Source of the DNA: Endothia cerciana
Taxonomy: Eukaryota; Ascomycota; Sordariomycetes; Diaporthales; Cryphonectriaceae
Assembly (NCBI GenBank): GCA_026119935.1
Contig: JALRMH010000028.1
Location: 62,001 to 126,000, forward strand
Direction: 5' to 3'
DNA length: 64,000 bases
Positions 36,419 to 46,718 of the stretch are shown piece by piece (the first letter of the stretch is position 1; each line of letters opens with the position of its first letter). The notes beneath the pieces were generated by a model. The model ran no database searches. It was not told the origin of the DNA and saw only the letters and a list, made by a program, of their open reading frames with translations. A program made the position numbers and the translations under genes.

Positions 36419-37350
36419 ATTGTCGCGTATAAGGACGAAGATGGTATCAGAACGAAGAAGAGAACGTCCAGCAGGGCATACTCGAGAGAGTGATTTGTCT
36501 TCTGATGCAACCAGGGTGTAGATGCGGATGCTGCTGCACCAAACCGCCGCCGCCGTTGCTGGTATCGCTTGAGGACGAAGATGGAATCAGATCGAAGGCG
36601 AGAATGTCGAGCAGGGCATACTTGGAAGGGAGATCTGTGTTCTGATGTGATCAAGGGCCAGATACAGATATTACCATAATCAAGGGTGGCTGCTGTTGGT
36701 GGTGGAAGTGGTGGTGATGGTGAGTGCTGAAGGAGGCAGAAGGGTGCTGGCCACAAAGGCTTGTTGGTTGGGTCCCACATTTGGCTTCGAACGTGTTTGA
36801 ACCAGCCTGTGAGTTATCAGGTGGAAATTGCATGGGGTGATCCTCGCAGCTCGGACTAGTTCTCGTTGTGTGGTGGGGGTGCAGAGACATCGTCGTGGAG
36901 TGAGGTTGTTTGTCCCCGGCGACTGTTGCCCTCATCAGTGGTAGAAGTCGTCTTTGAGGCTGATGACATCGGAGATTCCGGGCCGTACCGATTGGCTGGG
37001 GCCCCCTCTCCGTTGTCGTTCCTCGCCGCAGTCGCCCCCCAGCAAAGGACCCATGGGGAAATCTACACAAATGTGAGTTCAATTGACTGCTTGCCCCTTT
37101 TGAGGGACCGGATGCTGTTCATTGAAACGCTGGTGAGTGCTGACTCGGCCATGGTGAGAGCAATACTGAAATTGTTGCGGTGGTGACACAAATCCTGTCC
37201 CCCAGACCTCCCTATCTAGTCGCCGCTTTTTACTGAGCCTGAACTCCTTTGGCTACATGCCACAATCAAAGTATATACAATATATCGAACGTATTAACAA
37301 GTTTCAGTATGTACGAGGATGAGCTCATAACTCTGGCGCCCTCAGGCTAA
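36419..37350. other. Intergenic: F-box gene 5' flank and acetylornithine aminotransferase 3' flank
   Basis: No separate gene is seen. The left half contains an imperfect direct duplication (36432-36664). The right end, AT-richer around 37260-37310, should be the 3' UTR of the aminotransferase gene. Confidence 0.5.
36432..36664. repeat. Imperfect direct duplication, about 92 bp, 140 bp apart
   Basis: Copy 1 covers about 36432-36523 and copy 2 about 36572-36664. Both begin AGGACGAAGATGG and share GCAGGGCATACT and TTCTGATG, with roughly three-quarters of positions identical by eye. They lie immediately upstream of the F-box gene, so they could be part of its leader or promoter. Confidence 0.85.
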
Positions 37351-38846
37351 TCATGACCGGGTTGCAACAATAGCCTGCTCCAGGATTTCCATACCCTCCT
37401 GAATCTCGGCCTCCGTGATCGTTAGCGGAGGCACAAAGCGCAATGTGTTGGTTCCCGCTGTGATGACGAGGAGTCCCCTCTCCCGGGCCGCCTTGACGAT
37501 AGGCGTGGGATCCTGAGTCAGCTGCAGGCCAAGGATCAGTCCCCGACCCCTGATCTCCGTGATCAGGTCGGGGAACCTGGCCTGTAGCTGTTTGAACCGG
37601 CGAGTAAAGACAGCGCCCTTGGCTGCTACGTCTTGCTGGAGGGTAGGATCCGCCAGGCGGGTGACAATGTTATGAGCCAGGCGACAGGCAAGAGGGTTGC
37701 CGCCAAATGTCGTTCCGTGATCGCCCACCTTGATCTTCTCACTCACGTCCTTGCTGACGAGGACGGCACCGATAGGGAAGCCATTCCCGAGAGCCTTGGC
37801 TGTGGTCAGGATGTCCGGGTGGGCCTCCTTTGGCAATCTGCCGTGGGCCCAGAAGGTACCGGCCCGCGACAGGCCGCACTGAATCTCGTCGTAGACCAGC
37901 ACTGCGCCGACCTCACGACATCGTCTGGCGAGTGCGATGAGGAAACCGTCATTCACAACCTGGACACCACCTTCACCCTGGATAGGCTCTATTATCACAC
38001 CGCACGTCTTGTCGGTCACGAGGTCATTGATGGCCGAAACGTCGTTGAGGTTGCCGTACCTGAAGCCCGGCAGCATCGGCGAGAATGGCTGCTGATACTT
38101 GGGGTTGGGTGTGGCGGACAGGCTGCCCATGGTCCGGCCATGGAAGGCACCGTTGAAGGACACGAGCTCGTGCTTTGCGCCGGAAGGGTCGACGATCTTG
38201 CCAACCTTGCGCGCAAACTTGATGGCGGCCTCATTGGCTTCGGAGCCCGAGTTGCAGACAAAGACAGAGTTGGCGCTGTGCATGGCACCAGACTCGAGCG
38301 TCTTCTCAACCAGGAGTTTTGACAATGCGCCCGTCCACGGGTTGTAGTAGAGGTTGGAGGCGTGGATCAGCGTCTTTGCCTGGTCTGCGATGATCCTGGA
38401 CAGCTCCGGGTCGCAGTGCCCCAGAGAGTTGACAGCTATCCCGGACGTAAAGTCAAGATAGCGTCGATTCTCGACGTCCCATATGTATGATCCCTCGCCC
38501 TGAACGAATACTGGCGGTGGCCGCGAGTACGTGGCGACCATGAACGGGGCGTGTTCGTTCACCATGGCGGCACTGGGCGAGTCAAAGGCGGGATCTGGGT
38601 TGGGGAGAGCGGCATCTCTCTGAGCAGCGGGGGGTTGGGTCAGCTGAGAGCTGATCGACGCACCAGTTCTTGAAGGGTACTCACGACAATGCTGTCCTGG
38701 GTGGCCTGGCCCAAGTTGCTCGTGGGAATGGCGGCTGCTTGGGAATACGGGCGCATCGTGGCCGGGATGGACTGCGAGACGCGTGGGCAGTAGGGTCGAG
38801 CTGCCAGCCCGGCAGCCACCCTGTGTACCATGGTCCTGAATGCCAT
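37351..38846 (-). CDS. ARG8: Acetylornithine aminotransferase, mitochondrial, 476 aa
   Basis: Two exons are modelled: 38846-38685 and 38619-37351, with a 65-bp GTGAGT...GCTCAG intron in phase 0. The first exon encodes an Arg/Ala/Ser-rich mitochondrial presequence (MAFRTMVHRVAAGLAARPY...). The mature part is a class-III PLP aminotransferase: YLDFTSGIAVNSLGH, VFVCNSGSEANEAAIKFAR, FNGAFHGRTMGSLSAT, IIEPIQGEGGV, VYDEIQCGLSRAG with the ring-binding Asp (about 298), and TTAKALGNGFPIGAV with the Schiff-base Lys (about 329). It converts N-acetylglutamate semialdehyde and glutamate to N-acetylornithine in the mitochondrial arginine pathway. Full-length homologues are of similar size. Two perfect TGACTCA elements lie 84 and 203 bp upstream of the ATG, consistent with cross-pathway (Gcn4/CPC1) control. 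Confidence 0.97.
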
Positions 38847-38929
38847 GTTGGATCTGGGATACAAGGAAGAAGTTATCTCGCAGGCCGACCGTGGGATGAT
38901 AAGGACAAGTCGCCGGGGCGGAGTGTGGT

Positions 38930-38936
38930 TGACTCA
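38930..38936. promoter_or_regulatory. Gcn4/CPC1 site TGACTCA, proximal to ARG8
   Basis: This is a perfect TGACTCA, 84 bp upstream of the ARG8 start codon. Gcn4 and its filamentous-fungal orthologue CPC1/CpcA bind TGA(C/G)TCA and activate amino-acid biosynthesis genes. A second copy is 119 bp further upstream. Confidence 0.7.
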
Positions 38937-39048
38937 GAACTTGGGGAGTGCGGTTGCGAGGGCGAAGCTGCGAGAAGTCGCAAGGCCCAATGAGTGAATG
39001 CCCTCCTCCCTTGTCCGCTAGAGTGCGCAGCGACCTGGTCGAAGAGAT

Positions 39049-39055
39049 TGACTCA
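39049..39055. promoter_or_regulatory. Gcn4/CPC1 site TGACTCA, distal to ARG8
   Basis: This is the second perfect TGACTCA, 203 bp upstream of the ARG8 start codon. Two such sites within about 200 bp of an arginine gene are unlikely by chance, given that only about eight are expected per 64 kb on both strands. Confidence 0.65.
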
Positions 39056-40403
39056 TATGATGGGCTGCGGTTGAGGGCGTGTGGTCAGCCCAGGTGGGGA
39101 CCTGCTGCTGAGATCAAAGCGGAGAAGCGCCGATCACGGTCGGTGCTGGAGAAATTTTGGAGGGGCCACAGAACCTGAGATGGCTTCTTGTCGCCTCCCT
39201 CCCTGACCTGCATAGCATGTTGGACCGGCCCTGCCCTTATCAGGGGGCCAGGAGCCTTCTACAAAGTACAACATCTGCTTAACTCCTCAGGACTTTACTC
39301 CACCATGCCTACGTACTATGTATGTACCGTACCGTACCTGGTGTCTATCTGCGGCATCCGCAAACCGATACCGAGTCGCTTAGGACCTTTCCCTAGCTGC
39401 AGCGCCATGTGTTTTCCCCCATTCCTCTCCTGTATCGGTCCAGGCTGACAGGTGTTCGACCTTGCACAACTAGCCCGGGCAGAGCGTCTCAGGCGGGACT
39501 CGAAGGGTCGCTGTCAATTCCTGTGAGACAGGGCCAGACCCCTCCCCCCTGCCCCCTTCTCCCCAGATTTCCTTTTTCTCTTTGCATCGAAATCAGGGTC
39601 AAAGATGTGAGGGCACAGCCCTGGCAGCAAGCAAGGAATCGGACGTGGGGGCCTCGGTCAGGAACGGAGGTTTCCCCAGACCAATGCCAGGCCAGGATGG
39701 AGGCTTCTCCTCGTAGGCCACGAGTTACTTGTCAACTGGGGAGGAGACCCGGGGGACCTGGGATTTACCGCTGCAACAGCGTGTGCCTGTGGCCCTAGGC
39801 TCTGGCCCTGGGCCTGGCCCCTGTGTCTTCCTTGCTAGCCGCCGCTGGGCAACAATCCACAATCACATGTCAGAGCTGTCCTCGATGGAATCCCGGCCAG
39901 GTCAGCTTCGACTGTCCATCTGACACCCTCGACCGTCAACGGGCTCGGCACATTGGACACCCCCGGGCTCTGTGCGGGCTCGTCATAGGCGCAGCTTGTT
40001 CTGGGACGACCTTTTTCTCCATTATATCCTGCGCCTGTCGGACCTTGTCCCCGACTTATTTATATTTATATTCCGATCCATCGTTATAATACAACATCCG
40101 GAGTGCTTGCGTCTGGTGTCTCTCCCGTGGCCCGCTGCTGACATCAATCCCTTCGGAGCTGGACGTCCTCGCATCGGTGGAGCAGCCTCGACCCAATCGC
40201 CTGGCATGGCACCATGTGGCCTCGCCTCTCAGCCAGCTTGACTTGTACAATCCGCTCCATCCGAATAGAGAGGCACGGCACAGACGAGTGCCGCCGGACT
40301 TGACGACATCGCCCATCGCCATCGCCATCTGCGCGTTCCTTTGCGTATCAGCATCAAGATATATTTACATCATCTATGTTCTACCACTCTCCTATATATC
40401 ATC

Positions 40404-42722
40404 ATGATAGACCATGTCCTCGGGCGGCCGTCCACCAAATCGCGAAGGTTGCAGGTACTGGCCGTCCTGGCTTTTTGGTCCGCATACCTGCTCAAGTATG
40501 TCCCGGCATCCTTTCCCCCGGCCTTCTGCCGCTGGATATAGTCAGTCTAACATTGGTCCAGAGGGCACAAACATGGACCTCCTCCCGCGCGCTTCTTCTC
40601 GAAACTCGCCTCCAAGAGGTTGACAGCATGGCAGACCGTTGTCATGACCATGGCCTTCCTCTATGCCACGCGAAACTTCAGCACCCTGGTCGGTCTGGCC
40701 AGCCCCGAACCTCTGTCGAACATGTACAGTGCCACGTACTTCCGAGCTACGTGGGTCCTGACCGCGCTCGATGCTGGTTTCTGGACCGCCATGAAGATCC
40801 GCCAAAAGTGGTTGAGGGATATAGCAAGCATGGTCTTCTCGGTGTTCTACCTCTTTGCTGCAGAAAAGGCAGATGAGAAGGTGCGCAAGGTACGAGGGAA
40901 CCTGACGGTGGAACACCTGCGGGCGAGCTGGAACAAGGGCACCACTCCGTATCTCGGCTTCTGCCAGAAGCTCATGCGACCACGATACTCGCGCTGGCCT
41001 CCGAGGGCCATCCGCATTCCGAGGCCCTCCACTAGCGACTACAAGGACCCCGTGTCCGGCTGGCTGTACTTTGACGGACCACTCTCGGAGCTGGAGCATC
41101 ATAACAAAGTCGTGTTAGACCTACCCGGAGGCGGGTTCGTGGCCATGGACCCTCGCTGCAACGACGACAGGCTGCTGTCTTGGGCATCCAAGACGGGACT
41201 CCCCATACTGAGCCTGGACTACAAGAAGGCGCCCGAGTACCCGTACCCATACGCCTTGAACGAGTGCTATGATGTTTACGCCACACTGATTAAAAGCCGA
41301 GGACGCTGCATCGGGATGTCGGGCGAAGAAACGCCTCGGGTTGTGGTCTGCGGCGACAGCGCTGGAGGCAATCTGGCCACCTCTATGACTCTGATGATCA
41401 TCGAAGGCGCTCTGTTTCCGTCGAACCACTTCCAGGGACAGGGTGGGCTACCGGTACCAGCTGCGGTGATCCTGTTCTATCCAGGTCTGGACATGAATAT
41501 CGGTAACTGGATGTCCGATGAGCAGATGGCTTTGATCAAGGACCGAAGAATGCGTGCGACTAACAAGGCCATCGTCCGCCGTAAGAGCATGCAGTACAAC
41601 ACCCTCGTCGGTACACCCCATCGTTCCGACGATGAGGATGAGTCGCCGAAGCTACACCTCACCCTACCCAAGGATAGAAGTGGGGACGACCAGGTGTTCA
41701 CAGCGACTCCCGAAGGGGCCATCACACCTCAACCTAAATATGCTCACGCACTACCGACAGATTGGAACAAGATTCACAACCCCTCGCAGCCCCCCTCGCA
41801 GCCCCCCTCGCCCGCCGTCAGCAAGCAGCAGCGCTCCGGCCGCACATCCCACCATTCCGAGCCGATGCGTACGCGACTCGCCATGTCCTCCATGATTTCC
41901 TATTTCAACGACCGCGTCCTCAACCCAGAGATGATGCGCGCCATGATCATCCTATACATTGGCCCGCACAACCGGCCTGACTTCAGCCAGGACTACCTGC
42001 TGTCGCCTATCCTCGCGCCCGACATGCTTCTTGCCCGCTTTCCGAAGACCTACTTCCTCACCGGCGAGCGCGATCCGCTCGTCGACGACACGGTCATCTT
42101 CGCAGGTCGTCTGCGCCGTGTGAAGGCGGCCATGTACGCTTCTGGAGGGCAGCGGACGGACTATCGCGAGCCGGACGCGCTAGCGGACGGCTTCGACGAT
42201 AAGGATGTCGCGGAGGTGGTGTTGTTGCCCGGAACGTCCCATGGGTTCTTGCAGTTCCCGACCATTTACCCGCCTGCGTGGAAATTGATCGACCGCTCGG
42301 CGCGATGGATCGAGGAGTCTCTCGCCATCAGCGAGAGGGCGGAGAGGGATCGAAGACAACGCCTGATGAAGAAGGCAGCTGAGAAGCCGGATCGGCATCA
42401 CGTGCGCACGGACTCGAGTGGGGATGAGGGATTGCTAGAGATCGGGATGGGCATGACGAAGGCGAAGGACAAGGCCGCCACGAATGGTGTGAAGCAGAGC
42501 AAGCCCGGCGAGGCTGAGGGCCAGGATGTGAACGGTGACGAGGCGGATGTCGAAGATCAGGAGGACAGGAAGGGCAAGAGACGGGCAAACGGGCGTTCGA
42601 AGAAGAAAGAGAAGCAGTCCTTTGACAAGTCCTTATCCAGGCTGGCCAGCTCGGACGACCTTCTCGGCCGGAGGATGCAGGGCATCGCAGGGGGCCTGAC
42701 AGGCCTGGCGGAGGAGAACTGA
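40404..42722 (+). CDS. HSL-family alpha/beta hydrolase (lipase/esterase), 750 aa
   Basis: Two exons are modelled: 40404-40495 and 40562-42722, with a 66-bp GTATGT...TCCAG intron (TCTAAC branch) in phase 2. The N-terminus is a hydrophobic stretch (LQVLAVLAFWSAYLLKY), probably a membrane anchor. The catalytic core shows an oxyanion-hole LDLPGGGFVAMDP (about 219-222), the nucleophile Ser 297 in CGDSAGGNLA, Asp about 535 in TGERDPLVDD and His about 591 in PGTSHGF. This is the hormone-sensitive-lipase fold; the usual HGGG is PGGG here, a variant I believe is common in fungal members. About 130 residues of low-complexity insert (near 340-460) separate core halves, and a Lys/Glu-rich tail follows the His. 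Hydrolysis of a lipid or acyl ester at ER or lipid-droplet membranes is the likely activity; substrate unknown. Confidence 0.9.
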
Positions 42723-45700
42723 CGGGATCGCGAGCAGCTCTCCACGAAGCGGGAGGGGGCCTGCTATGTTCTCCCCATGTAGCTATGGCAGATCCTGAGA
42801 ATTGATATAGATATGAAGTCCGGCCAAGGCACCGGTGCGAGCCGAGGCTCAAGCTTCAGCTCGTGCCTCAAACGGTTCCATATCACATGCCTATGAACAA
42901 GTAACTCCAACATGTATCCCGTCTGAACACCAAAATACTGTCGCCACTTCGGTAACAAATGAGGCCCATGCATGGTAAAGTGGCCCGAGGTCAGGCTCCG
43001 GGAAGGGGGCCAAGGCAAAGAAGAAAACAAAAAACGAAAGAAAAAGAAGACAAAAGGAGATTAAAGAAAAGCAAAAACAAGAGAAAAAGCCGAAAGGGCA
43101 ACACACGCCCCGTCCCCGAGCTAAGGTAACAGAAAAGAAACCCCGTCTAGGACATTCTGATATCTTGATGGTTCTACCAATATGTAGCCGATTGATGCGT
43201 TCGTGATGACACATCACCACGAGCCAAACGAGGTTGAGCCATCCACGAGCTTGTACAATCCGTAACCGAAAACCACATAATGACGAGCACCACACAGATC
43301 TCACACCTTTTGAGGGAACCGGCCTCCGCAGGATTTCCTTTCTTGATGGGCTAGCCATCTCCGCCGGGAGGACGGCGCAGGAGAAATGATGTCGTAGTCT
43401 GCTTCCGGGGTCCCAGCTGTATACATCTACTCGATACCTACAGGTGTTCACGAGATAGCTGGTCAGATCGTCATGGGCCAACATGACAAAAGGCTCACGT
43501 CCGCCGACCAGATTTACCACAAGAAAATTGTCAACCGGCGCTGCTGATAGCTTGTACTATTGAGCAGTATCTCAAACCACAAAGTGGGACAGTGGCATCT
43601 TCGGCGTCGCTGTAGGCTCACAACCCAGAGCCCACGTTCATCAAAGCCTCCAACCACTCTAGCCCATTCTTAGACGTCCATCGATCACAGCACGTGGCGA
43701 TATTCCTGTCCCCCCCTCCACCTTCCCGTGAGCAGCCGAGGCTATCACTCTCGCAGGCGAGCTACCTCAGGTTGGCAAGCGTCAAATATGTACCTAGGTA
43801 TGCCGCCACCAGCCTGCCTCCTCTGGAGTACCTGTGATCATTGCAAGGTCACTCAAGATACTTCCCGTACCGCCGGGCCACTTGAGAAAGGGTAAGCTGC
43901 ACGTCTGTTCGGCCCATCGCCACGAGATGGCACCGGGAGAGGGGACACAGCACACTGGAAGCGCGCGGAACAACTGGCTGCGAGTTGAGCGACATAGACT
44001 GCAAACATACTCTGTTGATATCCACGCGGCAGGGTCCACGGGTTTCGAGTCCCAACTTCTGGCCTGCAGCTCACACGTGCTATTCAGGAGTGATGGTAGA
44101 AATCCTGCAGTGGACCTCGGGACCTCGGAAGGCGCACTCGTAGGTATCTAGGGGGGTCGGGCAGCACCTCGGAAATGAAGGTGATCCCCTCTTGATTAAT
44201 ATTTAATAGACTGGTGACTCTGGACTCGTCGTCAACTACTCTAGCCGAGGTGCCTTTCTTCACACCGAGTCAAGGCTTTATGTGCGACCATTCACAGGTC
44301 GAGCCCAGGCAACAAACCATCGCACCATATAGCGTTAGCACTGTGCTTATGATTCGATTAGGGTCGTGTTTTATATTGCCATCTCAAAGTAACCATCAGG
44401 TGTGGTTCCCGGGCACTTGTGAGCAACATCTCTGGCTGGGCTAGCGGATGATTATGACATCGGACCACTCGTGCAAAGACAGGATGGCAGCGCTCATCCT
44501 CCGGATTAATCGGGATAGTGACAAGAACGCTGGCCCACGAAAGGGCACATATGATCGGACGAAAGAGGTGGGTTAGCTCTCAGGGGGACCGGTGAAGACA
44601 CCATCACTTCTCGTCGGAGAACCTCCATTAGCTGCTATAGCTCATGCTTTATACATATATCTATGTTTCACCCCTCCCCCCCCCCTCCTCCCCCTCCTCC
44701 TCCTTGCAGCGTTATTCTCAGTATCCCGGCCGAAGATAAAGACTTCTACTAGTATCCGGAACATTCGTTCTTAATATCGACTGAACTAATCTTGTACGGG
44801 CCTCGGCAACCTTGTGAAGATCCTGGTGAAAGCCACCAGTAGCAGGTTGATATGTGCTCACCCCGCCCTCTTCCCCCTTCATTGATGGGTTGGGGGATAG
44901 CAAAATGCTGGATCGCCGAGGCATCTACCCAGCAGTGTAGCTGAAAGCGGGCCAGTTGTGTCTTCACGTCAACTGGGTTTCATTCAAACAGATCGGCTCT
45001 TGTAGGAAATGCTTGCATACTGCCCGCCTGGAGTATTCTAACAGACTATGAACATGATTGTGGATATCAATTATTTCTACGGACTCTCGGATTTTTATTT
45101 AACGTTGTCGAGAAGGCTGTGGAGAAGGCTTGGAGTCAGGGATGAGTACGGAGATATGTGACTGCCCAACGGGGAGTATGCTGCGACCTCTAACATCCAC
45201 AAAGCCGCGTCATAGTTCTGGCACGTTAGCATACAGATGAGCGAGCTCTCGAATATTCTTTTCAATGGCCGAAATTCAAGGATGACAGCTCAAGCAGCAC
45301 CTGAGATGGGCCGAGGTTCATGCTGCAATGCGGCTGGGCATAACATCAGATGAATCTAGGTGTAACGGAGAATTCGTCCAATCGCATCTAACGCCAACTC
45401 GTCGTGGACCCGACTCGCGAATTGTTTGCCTGCTGCCCACCTATCACCCTGACAATTTTCAGACACCTGGAGTGAGTCTCCTGACGACTGCTGGCTATCG
45501 GGGCTTGCCTGCCAACTCGATTGGTGCTTAGGTTGCGACTATTTGCAGCTCATCGGAGTCATCAGATCAGGGCTACCCTCCACCAGCATCAACATCAGAC
45601 AAACGGAATTAGTCTCAATACCGGGATGAAAATGATGTTGTGTCCACCGGACCTTCACAGGCAAGGTTCGGGGCGACGGGAAAATAATATAAGGACACAG

Positions 45701-45826
45701 GTGTTTCCAACCCAAGAAACATTATTCGATAGACAACCGCTTCAAGCCTGGTTTCCAGTCTTATTGGGTAGTCACAATCGACACTCTACGGTCCACCTCA
45801 CCTCATCTTGACGAGATCGAATCGTC
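42723..45826. other. Intergenic, 3.1 kb
   Basis: No convincing gene is found. A 209-codon minus-strand frame at 42891-43520 is a product of a purine-rich plus strand and has no domain. A C run occurs at 44676-44685. AT-richer sequence occurs around 44190-45260. The last 150 bp, with AATAATATAAGG at about 45684-45695, are a plausible cutinase core promoter. Confidence 0.5.
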
Positions 45827-46718
45827 ATGTTGCCTCAGCTCGCAGCACTTCTGCTCGCCCTCGCCGGCCCAACTTTCTCGTCACCTTTACACGCTGGCCG
45901 AGCCACCGCCGTCAGCTTCGCCGGCGACACCGAAAATGGTCTGACGGGGCTAGGCACGACCACTAACTGCACTGAGAACATCGTGATTTTTGCTCGGGGC
46001 ACAACTGAAGCCGGTAGTAGGTCCAACCCTGTGATTCGAGTTTCCCCTTCTGGCAGACTGTCGGGGTTAGCAGGAGCACTTCTGGAAGCATTTACCCTGT
46101 GTTACCTATTCCCGAAGCATGCCCTATGGCTCTCCAGGTGTACTAAAAAAACATCTCTGCTGAAAGAGCAAATGCTGAATCTCGATGCTGATCAGATGTG
46201 GGCACCATTGCCGGCCCGCCCTTCTTCGAAGCCCTCGCGCAGCTAGTCGGGGCGAATAACTTGGCTGTCCAGGGCGTCGAATACCCAGCCGACATTGCTG
46301 GATTCCTTGAAGGAGGCGACCCAACAGGCTCACAGACAATGGCCACACTCACTCAGCAAGCCACCACCGACTGCCCCTCGGCAAAGGTTATAATGTCGGG
46401 TTATAGTCAGGGAGGGCAAGTTGTGCACAATGCGGCCAAACTGCTCTCAACCGATGTGACGAGCAAGGTTGCTGGTGCGATCATCTTCGGCGACCCAGGT
46501 AAGGATGCCGACCTGAGAGATGAGAACACGATGGCTGACCGCGCACGATGGCTACAGACAACGGTACGGCTGTTACAGGCATCTCTGCGGCCGACACGTT
46601 GGTGATCTGCCACCAGGGTGACGACATCTGCGAACACGGCGACGAGATCCTCGAGCCTCACCTGACGTATGGGCAAGATGCCGGTACTGCGGCGAAATTC
46701 GCCGCTGGACTGTCTTGA
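45827..46718 (+). CDS. Cutinase, secreted, 216 aa
   Basis: Three exons are modelled: 45827-46013, 46196-46498 and 46558-46718, with introns of 182 bp (GTAGTA...ATCAG) and 59 bp (GTAAGG...CTACAG), both phase 1. MLPQLAALLLALAGPTFSS is a signal peptide. The serine-esterase triad is complete: Ser 133 in GYSQG, Asp 186 in CHQGDDIC and His 198 in EPHLTYGQ. Cys pairs (NCTEN with DCPSAK; C181-C188) match the cutinase disulfides. FARGTTE and GPPFFEALAQ also fit. The enzyme splits ester bonds in plant cutin or similar polyesters outside the cell and is common in plant-associated fungi. Reading through intron 2 would replace the Asp/His end with an unrelated tail, so splicing is required. The GTAGTA donor is weak, but no better phase-1 donor is apparent. 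Size matches the family (about 200-230 aa). Confidence 0.95.

Larger units (their letters stand above)
38847..40403. other. Divergent promoter region ARG8 / HSL-type hydrolase
   Basis: No gene is seen. The ARG8 side holds two TGACTCA elements. The hydrolase side is AT-richer close to its ATG, with TATATTTACAT- and TATATATCA-like sequence at 40359-40402. Confidence 0.5.

Noticed and set aside
42891..43520. 209-codon minus-strand frame after the HSL-type hydrolase
   Set aside because: Its Phe/Ser-rich core comes from a purine-rich plus strand, it shows no domain, and it overlaps the likely 3' UTR of the hydrolase gene.
46499..46605. Apparent truncation of the cutinase after the GDP motif
   Set aside because: A GTAAGG...CTACAG intron joins exactly to a frame that restores the catalytic Asp and His, so the gene is intact.
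37351..46718. Possible metabolic cluster of aminotransferase, hydrolase and cutinase
   Set aside because: The aminotransferase is a housekeeping arginine gene, there is no synthase, transporter or pathway regulator nearby, and the genes have unrelated roles.
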